A DNA stretch of 55,263 nt from the NCBI RefSeq assembly GCF_004010055.1, contig NZ_RQVT01000023.1, forward strand, positions 1 to 55,263, read 5' to 3'. Positions 9,622 to 17,179 of this stretch are shown here, one piece after another. This DNA is from Psychroflexus aestuariivivens. GTDB taxonomy: Bacteria; Bacteroidota; Bacteroidia; Flavobacteriales; Flavobacteriaceae. The notes below the pieces were generated by a model that had not been told where the DNA came from, did not search any database, and saw only the letters and a list, made by a program, of their open reading frames with translations. The stretch's first letter is position 1. Each line of letters opens with the position of its first letter. The position numbers and the translations under genes were made by a program.

Positions 9622-9735
9622 TCCTTTTGAAAGCAAAACAGGAAATTTCAAAGGATTGACTTTAAATGATTTAACCACTTCTGTGCGTTTTGCTTAATTT
9701 CCTGGACAAACAGAATACAAATTTTTAATCAGCAT
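9622..9735 (+). promoter_or_regulatory. rpsA 5' leader with two mutually exclusive helices
   Basis: AAGCAAAAC (9631-9639) is complementary to GTTTTGCTT (9687-9695). The directly following CAGGAAATT (9639-9647) is complementary to AATTTCCTG (9696-9704). Because the order is A-B-A'-B' with no linker between A and B or between A' and B', both full 9-bp helices cannot form at once. Each has 3 GC and 6 AU pairs. An imperfect ATTTcAAAG/CTTTAAAT stem lies inside. In E. coli, rpsA is autoregulated by S1 at its structured leader; a similar role here is inference. Confidence 0.6.
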
Positions 9736-11565
9736 ATGGCTGAAAACGAAAACAAAAACGAGCAACAATCTGTTGCAAACTCAGAAGAGCAAACTCAAAC
9801 AATTACTGCTTCTGAACAACAACAAAATCCAAAACAATTTTTAGAAGATTTCAACTGGCACAAGTACGAAGAAGGTATTGATGAGGTTGACGATGAGCAG
9901 TTAGAGCAATTCGAAAAATTGGTTGAGGAAAATTTTGTAGATACTTTACACAATGAAGTTGTGGAAGGTAAAGTTGTACACCTAACCGAGCAGGATGCGA
10001 TTATTGACATCAATGCAAAAAGTGAAGGTGTTATTTCTCTAAACGAATTCCGTTACAATCCAGATCTGAAAGTCGGTGACACGGTTGATGTGCTTATCGA
10101 TGTGAAAGAAGATGCTGAAGGGCAATTGATTCTTTCTCACAGAAAAGCGCGCGTTATTCGTGCTTGGGAGCGTGTTAACAAAGCACAAGAAGATGGTACA
10201 ATCGTTAACGGTTTGGTGAAATGTAGAACCAAAGGAGGAATGATTGTAGATGTATTTGGAATTGAAGCTTTTTTACCAGGTTCTCAAATTGATGTGAAGC
10301 CAATTCGTGATTACGATGCTTACGTTGGAAAAAATATGGAGTTCAAAGTTGTGAAAATCAACCATGAATTCAAAAACGTTGTCGTTTCTCATAAAGCTTT
10401 AATTGAAGCAGATATTGAAGAGCAGAAGAAAGAAATTATCGGTCAACTAGAAAAAGGTCAAGTCCTAGAAGGTGTTGTTAAAAACATTACTTCTTATGGT
10501 GTATTTGTTGATCTTGGTGGTGTTGATGGACTTGTTCATATTACAGATTTATCTTGGTCAAGAATTAACCATCCAAACGAAGTGGTTGAATTAGATCAAA
10601 AACTGAATGTTGTAATTCTTGATTTCGATGAAGATAAAACAAGAATTCAGCTTGGTTTAAAACAATTGAGCAAACATCCTTGGGATGCTTTAGATGAAAA
10701 ACTAAAAGTTGGTGATGTTGTTAACGGAACAGTTACAGTTATCGCAGATTACGGTGCATTCATTGAAGTTGAAGAAGGTGTAGAAGGCTTGATTCACGTT
10801 TCAGAAATGTCTTGGAGTACACATTTAAGATCAGCACAGGATTTTGTAAATGTTGGTGATAAAGTGGAAGCTAAGATTTTAACTTTAGATCGTGATGACA
10901 GAAAAATGTCTCTTGGTATCAAGCAATTGACACCAGACCCATGGACAGATATTACAAATAAATATCCTGTAGGATCTAAGCATACTGGCGAAGTTAGAAA
11001 CTTTACAAACTTTGGTGTATTTGTTGAACTCGAAGAAGGTATTGATGGATTGATTTACATCTCTGATTTATCTTGGACTAAGAAAATCAAACACCCATCT
11101 GAATTCTGTAAAGTTGGTGACAAACTAGACGTTGTCGTTCTTGAACTAGATGTTGATGGACGTAAATTGAGTTTAGGTCACAAGCAAACAGAAACTAATC
11201 CTTGGGATAAATACGCAGATGAGTTCGCTGTAGGTACAAAACACACAGCAGCTGTTACAGAAATTGTTGACAAAGGTGCAACCGTTGAATTCAATAAAGA
11301 TGTGACTGCTTTTGTTCCGCAACGTTATCTTGAAAAAGAAGATGGTAGCAAGCTTGTGAAAGGCGAAGTAGCTGAATTTATTGTCATCGAATTCAATAAA
11401 GAATTCAAAAGAGTTGTAGCTTCTCACACTTCTATTCATAAAGAAGAAGAGGCTCAGATCGTTAAGAAAGCGGCTAAAAAGTCGGAAGACGAATCTAAGA
11501 AAACAACTTTTGGTGATGCCAATGCAGAATTGCAAGCACTTAAAGATAAAATGGAAAACAAATAA
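9736..11565 (+). CDS. rpsA: 30S ribosomal protein S1
   Basis: 609 aa. An acidic, Gln/Asn-rich N-terminal extension of about 35 residues is followed by six S1 (OB-fold) repeats. The best are near residues 235-310 (ITSYGVFVDLGGVDGLVHI), 322-397 (DYGAFIEVEEGVEGLIHV) and 408-485 (NFGVFVELEEGIDGLIYI). The C-terminal tail is Lys/Glu rich. S1 binds mRNA on the 30S platform and aids initiation. This matters in Bacteroidota, where Shine-Dalgarno sites are rarely used, and indeed the 20 nt before the ATG show no purine-rich SD. It is a single-gene unit with its own promoter, a structured leader and a strong terminator. Confidence 0.97.
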   Translation: MAENENKNEQQSVANSEEQTQTITASEQQQNPKQFLEDFNWHKYEEGIDEVDDEQLEQFEKLVEENFVDTLHNEVVEGKVVHLTEQDAIIDINAKSEGVISLNEFRYNPDLKVGDTVDVLIDVKEDAEGQLILSHRKARVIRAWERVNKAQEDGTIVNGLVKCRTKGGMIVDVFGIEAFLPGSQIDVKPIRDYDAYVGKNMEFKVVKINHEFKNVVVSHKALIEADIEEQKKEIIGQLEKGQVLEGVVKNITSYGVFVDLGGVDGLVHITDLSWSRINHPNEVVELDQKLNVVILDFDEDKTRIQLGLKQLSKHPWDALDEKLKVGDVVNGTVTVIADYGAFIEVEEGVEGLIHVSEMSWSTHLRSAQDFVNVGDKVEAKILTLDRDDRKMSLGIKQLTPDPWTDITNKYPVGSKHTGEVRNFTNFGVFVELEEGIDGLIYISDLSWTKKIKHPSEFCKVGDKLDVVVLELDVDGRKLSLGHKQTETNPWDKYADEFAVGTKHTAAVTEIVDKGATVEFNKDVTAFVPQRYLEKEDGSKLVKGEVAEFIVIEFNKEFKRVVASHTSIHKEEEAQIVKKAAKKSEDESKKTTFGDANAELQALKDKMENK

Positions 11566-11590
11566 TTTCCTTTTTAGAAATATGATGATT

Positions 11591-11622
11591 AAAGCCCATT
11601 CAATTGAATGGGCTTTTTTTTT
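11591..11622 (+). terminator. rpsA terminator
   Basis: The perfect palindrome AAAGCCCATTCAA/TTGAATGGGCTTT (11591-11616) is followed by a T run to 11622. Confidence 0.92.
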
Positions 11623-11710
11623 GCCTCACTTTAGCGAATCAGGTTAAACTTTTTTTAATCTGATGCTGAATTAGAACTATTTTAATAATTTAGATGAAAA
11701 CATTATAATT

Positions 11711-12547
11711 ATGAGTCAGATTAATACATCTTCATTAGAAAAACAACAAGCTGTAAAACTATTTTATCAAGATTACGGAGAAGGACAACCAGTTATTTTA
11801 ATACACGGTTGGCCTTTGAGTCATAAAATGTGGGAATACCAAGTTGAAACTTTGGTTGACGAAGGATTCCGAGTCATTAGCTACGACCGACGTGGTTTTG
11901 GTGAAAGTACAAAACCTTGGAGTGGATACGATTATGACACCTTAGCAAAAGACCTTAAAGACTTGATTGAAGAATTGAAACTCGATGATGTCATATTAGT
12001 TGGATTTTCTATGGGTGGAGGAGAAGTTGCCAGATATGTCGGAAAATACGGAACCAGTAAACTATCAAAAGCAGTTTTAGTAAGTGCGGTTACACCGTTT
12101 ATGCTTAAAACTGATGAAAACGATGCAGTGGATGAATCTGTTTTTGAAGATATGAAAAAAGGAATATCCGATGACAGAGCTAATTTTTTCAAAGATTTTG
12201 GAAAGAATTTTGTGAATTTTGAAAATTTCAAAGACACAAGAATAAGCCAGGCTATGGTAGATCTGAATTGGAATATAGCAATGCAAGCTTCTCGCAAAGC
12301 CACATTAGATTGCGTAGATAGTTTTGGAAAAACAGATTTTAGAACAGATTGCAAAAAATTTGATATTCCGACATTAATTGTTCATGGCGATAACGACCAG
12401 ATTGTGCCCTTAGAAGTTTCCGGAGAAAAAGCAGCGGATATTATTCCGAATTCTAAATTAGAAATTATCCAAGATGCCCCACATGGACTTGTATTTACAC
12501 ATCCAGAAGATTTCAATTATATTTTACTGGGCTTTATTAAAAACTAA
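11711..12547 (+). CDS. Alpha/beta hydrolase (non-haem chloroperoxidase-like)
   Basis: 278 aa, normal for the group. The alpha/beta-hydrolase signature is complete. The oxyanion-hole motif is HGWPLSHKMW (32-41). The nucleophile elbow is GFSMGG with Ser100. A likely acid Asp lies in VHGDNDQIVP and the catalytic His in DAPHGLVFTHP near the C-terminus. The strand beginning YDRRGFGESTKPWSGYDYDT is typical of the cofactor-free haloperoxidase/esterase branch. Chemistry on halide or peracid is not certain, since many such proteins are esterases. It is a single gene with its own terminator, facing msrA across a long spacer. Confidence 0.9.
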   Translation: MSQINTSSLEKQQAVKLFYQDYGEGQPVILIHGWPLSHKMWEYQVETLVDEGFRVISYDRRGFGESTKPWSGYDYDTLAKDLKDLIEELKLDDVILVGFSMGGGEVARYVGKYGTSKLSKAVLVSAVTPFMLKTDENDAVDESVFEDMKKGISDDRANFFKDFGKNFVNFENFKDTRISQAMVDLNWNIAMQASRKATLDCVDSFGKTDFRTDCKKFDIPTLIVHGDNDQIVPLEVSGEKAADIIPNSKLEIIQDAPHGLVFTHPEDFNYILLGFIKN

Positions 12548-12569
12548 CTCACTAAAATACATTTTCTTA

Positions 12570-12597
12570 AAACCTCTTTTTTTAAAGAGGTTTTTTT
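12570..12597 (+). terminator. Terminator of the alpha/beta hydrolase gene
   Basis: AAACCTCTTT (12570-12579) pairs with AAAGAGGTTT (12584-12593) and runs into seven T. Confidence 0.9.
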
Positions 12598-12791
12598 GAT
12601 TTATAGCTAACTGTATTCAGAATACTCCTTATTCATCATCATTATTGTGAATGATTCTAAATAGTTAATAGATTAAAAAATTAAATTTTTTTCATTTAAA
12701 ATATAAAAAACTGATAAACAAGAGGTTATTTTAATTTATAAATATAATAGTGAAAATTTTTCATTTTTTAGATAGATATATGAAGTTAAAA

Positions 12792-12831
12792 ATTACGGTT
12801 GAACCGTAATAATTTTACGGTCGAACCGTAA
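12792..12831. repeat. Two tandem near-identical palindromes (operator-like or double hairpin)
   Basis: Unit 1 is ATTACGGTT-G-AACCGTAAT (12792-12810). Unit 2 is TTACGGT-CGA-ACCGTAA (12815-12831). The 17-bp cores differ at one base. The centres are 22 bp apart, about two helical turns, which suits two dimers binding side by side. No start codon of a recognised gene is near on either strand. Confidence 0.75.
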
Positions 12832-12920
12832 TTCAAACTCTATCTTTTATCTTTAATTTGTAAATGCAATTGTTATTAAGTCATCTATTAGCAATTGTTC
12901 TCATATTTCTTAATAAATTA

Positions 12921-12946
12921 ACGCCGCAAGTTTTACTTTGCGGCGT
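12921..12946. terminator. GC-rich hairpin, terminator of msrA and/or of a plus-strand transcript
   Basis: ACGCCGCAA (12921-12929) pairs with TTGCGGCGT (12938-12946). The flanks are TTTCTTATTTC on the plus side and TTAATTTATT on the minus side, so the T tract is imperfect in both directions. It sits 26 nt beyond the msrA stop. Confidence 0.65.
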
Positions 12947-12972
12947 TTCTTATTTCAATGAAAATTCATGTA

Positions 12973-13623
12973 TTATCGTTCAGATTTTGGTTTGAGTAAT
13001 TCAGGGAATTTAGCTTTGAACCTATTGAATCTCGGAATAGAAACATTTTGAATATACCGGTTGTTAGGATTATTTTCCTTATAGCCTTGGTGGTTTTCTT
13101 CAGCCATCCAAAATTTATCGAATGCTTTGACTTCAGCAGCAATAGGTTTTTCATATTCTTTGGATAAACGTTTTATTTTTTCGTCAATGATTTCTTTTTC
13201 TTTAGAATTTGTGTAAAAAATAATTGAACGATATTGAGAACCGATGTCTGGACCTTGTCCATTTTGCTGTGTTACGTTTTGAGATCCAAAATAAACATCA
13301 ACTAAAGTAGAAAAATCTATCACATCTGGGTTGTAAATAACCTCCACAGCTTCAGCATGACCAGTTCTTCCAGTATTGCTAGATTGATAAGTCGGGTTTT
13401 TGGTATGTCCGCCAGAATATCCCGAAAAAACTTCTTCTACACCTTTTAAACTTTCATAAATAGTTTCTACGCACCAGAAACAACCACTAGCAAAATAAGC
13501 ACGTTCATATTTTTGATCATCAAAACTTTCTGATTTGATTTTGGATTCACTTTTTTGATTTTGCGCCTCGGAGCATCCAAAGCTGAGTAAAGCAATGAGT
13601 GAAGCATAAACAATTGTTTTCAT
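12973..13623 (-). CDS. msrA: Peptide methionine sulfoxide reductase MsrA, exported lipoprotein form
   Basis: 216 aa. MsrA reduces methionine-S-sulfoxide in proteins. The catalytic motif is SGCFWCVE with the nucleophilic Cys48. Other family blocks are GVEEVFSGYSGG, GHAEAVEVIYNPD, QGPDIGSQYRSIIFY and AEENHQGY. The N-terminus (MKTIVYASLIALLSFGCSEA) is a hydrophobic signal with a Cys17 that fits the relaxed Bacteroidota lipobox. The enzyme is therefore probably anchored in the periplasm or outer membrane, where it would repair envelope proteins. It is a single-gene unit with no MsrB fused or adjacent. Confidence 0.95.
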   Translation of the reverse strand: MKTIVYASLIALLSFGCSEAQNQKSESKIKSESFDDQKYERAYFASGCFWCVETIYESLKGVEEVFSGYSGGHTKNPTYQSSNTGRTGHAEAVEVIYNPDVIDFSTLVDVYFGSQNVTQQNGQGPDIGSQYRSIIFYTNSKEKEIIDEKIKRLSKEYEKPIAAEVKAFDKFWMAEENHQGYKENNPNNRYIQNVSIPRFNRFKAKFPELLKPKSER

Positions 13624-13690
13624 AGTTTTTGTTTAAAATTAAAATTTATTCGGTGGTTTTGTATTTAAGCACTTGTTAAATTTAACTCAT

Positions 13691-13718
13691 AAAAAAAGCC
13701 CGAGACAAACTCGAGCTT
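13691..13718 (-). terminator. Terminator of the Nif3/coiled-coil gene pair
   Basis: Minus-strand AGCTCGAG/CTCGGGCT stem (13697-13718, one G-U pair) followed by seven T (A run 13691-13697). Confidence 0.85.
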
Positions 13719-13743
13719 TTTAATAATATGAGAATATCAGAGG

Positions 13744-14526
13744 TTAGCTTAATTTAGCAAACATCTTTTCCATTTTTTCTTCTTCTTCTTTTGCCAGTTC
13801 TTGATCAACCAAAATTCTACCACTATGTTCGTCTATAATGACTTTTCTTCTGGCTGCAATTTCAACCTGAACTTGTGGAGGAATAGTGAAAAATGAACCG
13901 CCTGATGCGCCTCTTTCTATAGTAACAACTGCCATTCCGTTTTTCACATTAGTGCGAATACGGTTATAAGCTTTCACCAAACGTTCTTCAATATCTCTTT
14001 TGAACTTGTCTGATTTTTCTTTAAGCGAAGTTTCTTCTTTTTCTGTTTCTTGAAGAATGCTGTCTAATTCAGATTTCTTATGATCTAAATGAGATTGTTT
14101 TGCTTCCAATTTTTCTTTGGTATCTTCAATTACCTTGGTTTTGTGCTCAATTTGTGCCTTGAATTCTTTGATGTGCTTTTCAGCTAACTCTATTTCCAAT
14201 TCTTGGAATTCAACTTCTTTAGTAAGTGCATCAAATTCTCGGTTGTTTCTAACATTATCCTGCTGACCTTTGTATTTTTTTATCATTGACTCAGCCTGAG
14301 TAATGAATTGCTTTTTGTCTTTGATTTTTTCTTCAGTCACTTCCAAATCAGCAGAAAGTTTCTCGATTCTTTTAGTCAAACCTGCGACTTCATCTTCTAA
14401 ATCTTCAACTTCAAGAGGTAGTTCTCCTCGCATGTTTCTAATTTCATCTATACGCGAATCGATAAGCTGTAAATCATATAAAGCTCTTAGTTTCTGCTCA
14501 ACTGTAACCTCTTTTTTCTTTGCCAT
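13744..14526 (-). CDS. Coiled-coil protein of the C4-type zinc-ribbon (DUF164) family with all four Cys lost
   Basis: 260 aa from the ATG at 14526; a TTG six bases upstream is a possible but less likely start. Residues 10-195 are almost all heptad-type coiled coil (KELE/KKSELD patterns). The C-terminal domain, GASGGSFFTIPPQ to DEHSGRILVD, aligns with the family's zinc ribbon CxxC...CxxC. Here the four ligand positions are Ser208, Ser211, Asp232 and Ser235, so no zinc can be bound in the usual way. The rest of the domain is well kept, which argues for function without metal. It begins 2 nt after the Nif3-like gene ends, and the two form a conserved pair. Molecular role is unknown. Confidence 0.88.
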   Translation of the reverse strand: MAKKKEVTVEQKLRALYDLQLIDSRIDEIRNMRGELPLEVEDLEDEVAGLTKRIEKLSADLEVTEEKIKDKKQFITQAESMIKKYKGQQDNVRNNREFDALTKEVEFQELEIELAEKHIKEFKAQIEHKTKVIEDTKEKLEAKQSHLDHKKSELDSILQETEKEETSLKEKSDKFKRDIEERLVKAYNRIRTNVKNGMAVVTIERGASGGSFFTIPPQVQVEIAARRKVIIDEHSGRILVDQELAKEEEEKMEKMFAKLS

Positions 14527-14528
14527 AG

Positions 14529-15623
14529 TCAAAAATATTGAATTGGGTTGGTATTTTCTTTTGATAAAACGAGTGCAAAATTAGGGAATTTTTTCGTAAG
14601 AAAAGCATGTATTAATTCTTTTGTGTACTGTTCACTTTCATAATGTCCAACATCCGCCAAAATAATCTGATTTTCAGCTTTATAGAAGTCGTGATATTTT
14701 AAATCTGCAGTAAGATACAAATCTGCTCCTGCTGCAATTGCCTTCGGAATAGCAAATGCTCCACTTCCGCCAAGTACGGCTATTTTTTTGATTGTCGGTT
14801 TTGTTATTTTTGAATGCCTGATACAACCTGTTTTGAATATTGATTTAATGTTTTCTAGAAAAACTTTAGAATCAGTCTCATCTTTTAATTCTCCGATCAT
14901 ACCGATTCCACGGTTTTGATCAAAATTTTCTAAAGTTTCAACTTCGTAAGCAACTTCTTCATAAGGATGAGATTTGAAAAGTGCTTGGAGTATTTTGGAT
15001 TGAAGGTGTTTTGAAAACGTCATATTAATTTGAACTTCGGGTTCAAATTGTGTTTTGCCAACTTCTCCAATAACAGGATTTGAATTTTTATTGCCTTTGA
15101 AAGTTCCCAATCCGTCTATATTGAAACTACACTGGTCGTAATTTCCAATATTTCCACCACCGGCTTCAAATAAAGCATTTCTAACTTCTTCTGCATTATT
15201 TTTTGGTACGTAAGTGGTCAGTTTTTTTATTGTATTGGCTTGTGGGACTAAAATCTTTCGATTTTGAAGTCCAATTTTATCGCAAATCATCGCATTTACG
15301 CCTTCAAAAGTGTTGTCTAACGCAGTATGAATGGCATAAATTGCAATATCGTTCTTGATGGCTTTGTGAACAACTTTTTCGACATAAGTGCGATTGTTCA
15401 GTTTTTTCAAACCAGAAAAAATGATGGGGTGAAAGCTAACAATTAGGTTGCAATCCTTTGCGATAGCTTCATTCACAACATTTTCTAGTGTATCTAATGT
15501 TATTAAGACACCGCTTACTTTCATATTTGATTCGCCCACGAGCAAACCTACATTGTCAAAATCTTCAGCGTAATTTAAAGGTGCTATTTCTTCTAAAGCT
15601 TGGGTAAAATCTTTTACAATCAT
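14529..15623 (-). CDS. Nif3-like dinuclear metal-centre protein
   Basis: 364 aa, the long YqfO-type form with a PII-like insert between the two halves. Family motifs are NVGLLVGE near residue 25, VSFHPIIFSGLK (metal ligand His), IYAIHTALDNTFEGVN and, at the C-terminus, AVLGGSGAF, LYLTADLKYHDFY and ILADVGHYESEQ. The insert contains FKSHPYEEVAYEVE, the typical PII-like block. Members form hexameric toroids with two metals per site. A GTP cyclohydrolase label exists in databases, but I would not transfer it. It is divergent from lpxK with only 47 nt between the start codons. Confidence 0.9.
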   Translation of the reverse strand: MIVKDFTQALEEIAPLNYAEDFDNVGLLVGESNMKVSGVLITLDTLENVVNEAIAKDCNLIVSFHPIIFSGLKKLNNRTYVEKVVHKAIKNDIAIYAIHTALDNTFEGVNAMICDKIGLQNRKILVPQANTIKKLTTYVPKNNAEEVRNALFEAGGGNIGNYDQCSFNIDGLGTFKGNKNSNPVIGEVGKTQFEPEVQINMTFSKHLQSKILQALFKSHPYEEVAYEVETLENFDQNRGIGMIGELKDETDSKVFLENIKSIFKTGCIRHSKITKPTIKKIAVLGGSGAFAIPKAIAAGADLYLTADLKYHDFYKAENQIILADVGHYESEQYTKELIHAFLTKKFPNFALVLSKENTNPIQYF

Positions 15624-15670
15624 CAGAATTATTTTTAGACCATAAAATTAAAAATTATACTTTCGTAGCT

Positions 15671-16690
15671 ATGAAATTTCTGAGATATTTATTGTTTCCT
15701 TTTGGTATTTTATATGCGATAATTACTAATATTCGTAATTGGCTTTTTGATTTAAATATTTTGAAATCAAAATCTTTTGAAGTTCCTGTGATTTGCGTAG
15801 GTAATCTGAATGTTGGTGGCACTGGAAAATCCCCGATGATAGAATATTTATTAAGAAACTTGAATAATGAATTTCGAATTGCAACGCTTAGCCGTGGATA
15901 TAAAAGGGAAACTTCAGGTTATCAGGTTGTGTCTGAAAACAGTTCTGCAAAAGATGTGGGTGATGAACCGCTTCAGTTTAAACTGAACTTTAATAACATT
16001 TTGGTTGCGGTAGATGAAGATCGTCAACATGGAATTTCCAATTTATTAAAATCGAAATATTCCCCAAATTTAATTTTGTTGGATGACGCGTTTCAGCATC
16101 GCAAAGTTCAGGCAGACTTCAATATTTTACTCACAGCTTATGGCGATTTGTATTGTGACGATTTTATTTTGCCTGTTGGAAATTTACGTGAAACCAAGGC
16201 AGGAGCCAAGCGTGCTCAATGTATTGTGGTGACAAAATGCCCGAAAAATTTAAGTAAAGAAAATCAACAAGAAATAATAAAAAAACTCAATCCGAATTCA
16301 AATCAAAATATTTTGTTTTCCTATATTGATTACGCAGATTCTGTGATGAATAATAAAGATAATACTATAAAGACTGTATTGTTGAATGATTTTGACGATT
16401 TTACACTGGTGACTGGAATTGCGAATCCACAGCCATTATTGAGTTTTCTGAAAGAGAGAAATAAAAATTTTGAACATTTGAAATTTCCTGATCATCATCA
16501 TTTTTCTGAATCTGATTTGAAGTCAATTAATAGTAGAAGTCTAATTTTGACCACCCAAAAAGATTATGTTCGTTTGAGAAATTTTGTAGATTCTAGTAAA
16601 TTATATTATTTACCTATTGAAACAAAAATTATTGGCGATAATTTAAAATTGACCAATCAAGTCAAAGCATTTTTAGAAAATCAACGGTAA
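15671..16690 (+). CDS. lpxK: Tetraacyldisaccharide 4'-kinase
   Basis: 339 aa, normal length. LpxK phosphorylates the 4' position of the lipid A disaccharide at the inner membrane. An N-terminal hydrophobic anchor (about residues 5-28) is followed by the P-loop GNLNVGGTGKSPMIEYL (Walker A, 45-54). Further family motifs are ATLSRGYKRETSGYQ, DVGDEPLQ, LILLDDAFQHRKV (Walker-B-like), LLTAYGDLYCDDFILPVGNL and the C-terminal FPDHHHFSE and LTTQKDYVRL. It belongs to the same pathway as lpxD/C/A near 38-41 kb. Confidence 0.96.
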   Translation: MKFLRYLLFPFGILYAIITNIRNWLFDLNILKSKSFEVPVICVGNLNVGGTGKSPMIEYLLRNLNNEFRIATLSRGYKRETSGYQVVSENSSAKDVGDEPLQFKLNFNNILVAVDEDRQHGISNLLKSKYSPNLILLDDAFQHRKVQADFNILLTAYGDLYCDDFILPVGNLRETKAGAKRAQCIVVTKCPKNLSKENQQEIIKKLNPNSNQNILFSYIDYADSVMNNKDNTIKTVLLNDFDDFTLVTGIANPQPLLSFLKERNKNFEHLKFPDHHHFSESDLKSINSRSLILTTQKDYVRLRNFVDSSKLYYLPIETKIIGDNLKLTNQVKAFLENQR

Positions 16691-16720
16691 GTATTATTTT
16701 ATAAAACAATTAAAAAAGAT

Positions 16721-16750
16721 TTGTTTAATTCATACTTTTACTTAAATTTG
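16721..16750 (+). promoter_or_regulatory. rpmE promoter
   Basis: TTG (16721-16723), 19 nt, TAAATTTG (16743-16750) followed by CA. The start codon is 33 nt beyond the box. Confidence 0.85.
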
Positions 16751-16782
16751 CATTCTGAAATAAATTAGTAAAGACGCATATA

Positions 16783-17040
16783 ATGAGAAAAGGAATACAT
16801 CCAGAAAATTATAGATTAGTTGCTTTTAAGGATATGTCTAACGATGATGTATTCTTGACTAAATCTACAGCAAAAACTAAAGAAACCATCGAAGTAGATG
16901 GTAATGAATATCCATTGATAAAATTAGAGATTTCAAGAACTTCTCATCCATTTTACACTGGTAAAACTAAGCTTGTAGATAGTGCTGGTCGTATTGATAA
17001 GTTTAAAAACAAATACTCTAAGTTTAAGAAAAACAAATAA
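16783..17040 (+). CDS. rpmE2: 50S ribosomal protein L31, type B
   Basis: 85 aa. It matches the zinc-free (type B, YkuJ/RpmE2-like) L31: [40 protein letters not shown] and a basic C-terminus [13 protein letters not shown]. The CxxC zinc ligands of type A L31 are absent. L31 bridges the central protuberance of the 50S subunit to the 30S head. It is a single gene with its own promoter and terminator. No structured leader is obvious in the roughly 30-nt 5' UTR. Confidence 0.95.
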   Translation: MRKGIHPENYRLVAFKDMSNDDVFLTKSTAKTKETIEVDGNEYPLIKLEISRTSHPFYTGKTKLVDSAGRIDKFKNKYSKFKKNK

Positions 17041-17062
17041 ACTTAGCGTTTATCAAATATTT

Positions 17063-17095
17063 AAAAGCTTTCAGTTGAATCTGAAAGCTTTTTTT
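17063..17095 (+). terminator. rpmE terminator
   Basis: AAAAGCTTTCAG (17063-17074) pairs with CTGAAAGCTTTT (17081-17092), then T. Confidence 0.92.
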
Positions 17096-17123
17096 ATGTC
17101 CAATATTTTTTAATTTCAAAATT

Positions 17124-17158
17124 AAAAACCCCGATTCAATGAATGAATCAGGGTTTTT
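17124..17158 (-). terminator. icd terminator
   Basis: AAAAACCC-GATTCA and TGAATC-GGGTTTTT arms with one internal mismatch. The A run at the left gives the minus-strand T tail. It could act in both directions. Confidence 0.8.
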
Positions 17159-17179
17159 TAAATCGGGTGAAACTAGATT

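Larger units (their letters stand above)
12548..12972. other. Convergent intergenic region with orphan palindromes
   Basis: This 425-nt AT-rich spacer lies between two convergent genes. It holds the hydrolase terminator, a 13-bp palindrome GTATTCAGAATAC (12613-12625), the tandem palindromes at 12792-12831, a direct repeat GCAATTGTT (12866-12874 and 12891-12899) and a GC-rich hairpin at 12921-12946. No protein gene is evident, but a short RNA ending at the last hairpin is conceivable. Confidence 0.6.

Noticed and set aside
12780-12809. A nine-codon frame (MKLKITVEP) ending inside the first palindrome
   Set aside because: It is too short, has no run of a single amino acid codon, and is not followed by a gene that it could regulate.
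12866-12899. Direct repeat GCAATTGTT as a CRISPR- or iteron-like array
   Set aside because: There are only two copies of nine bases. It is recorded as part of the spacer description only.
14527-14532. TTG start of the coiled-coil protein overlapping the Nif3 stop
   Set aside because: An ATG two codons downstream is the more probable start, and the difference is only two residues.
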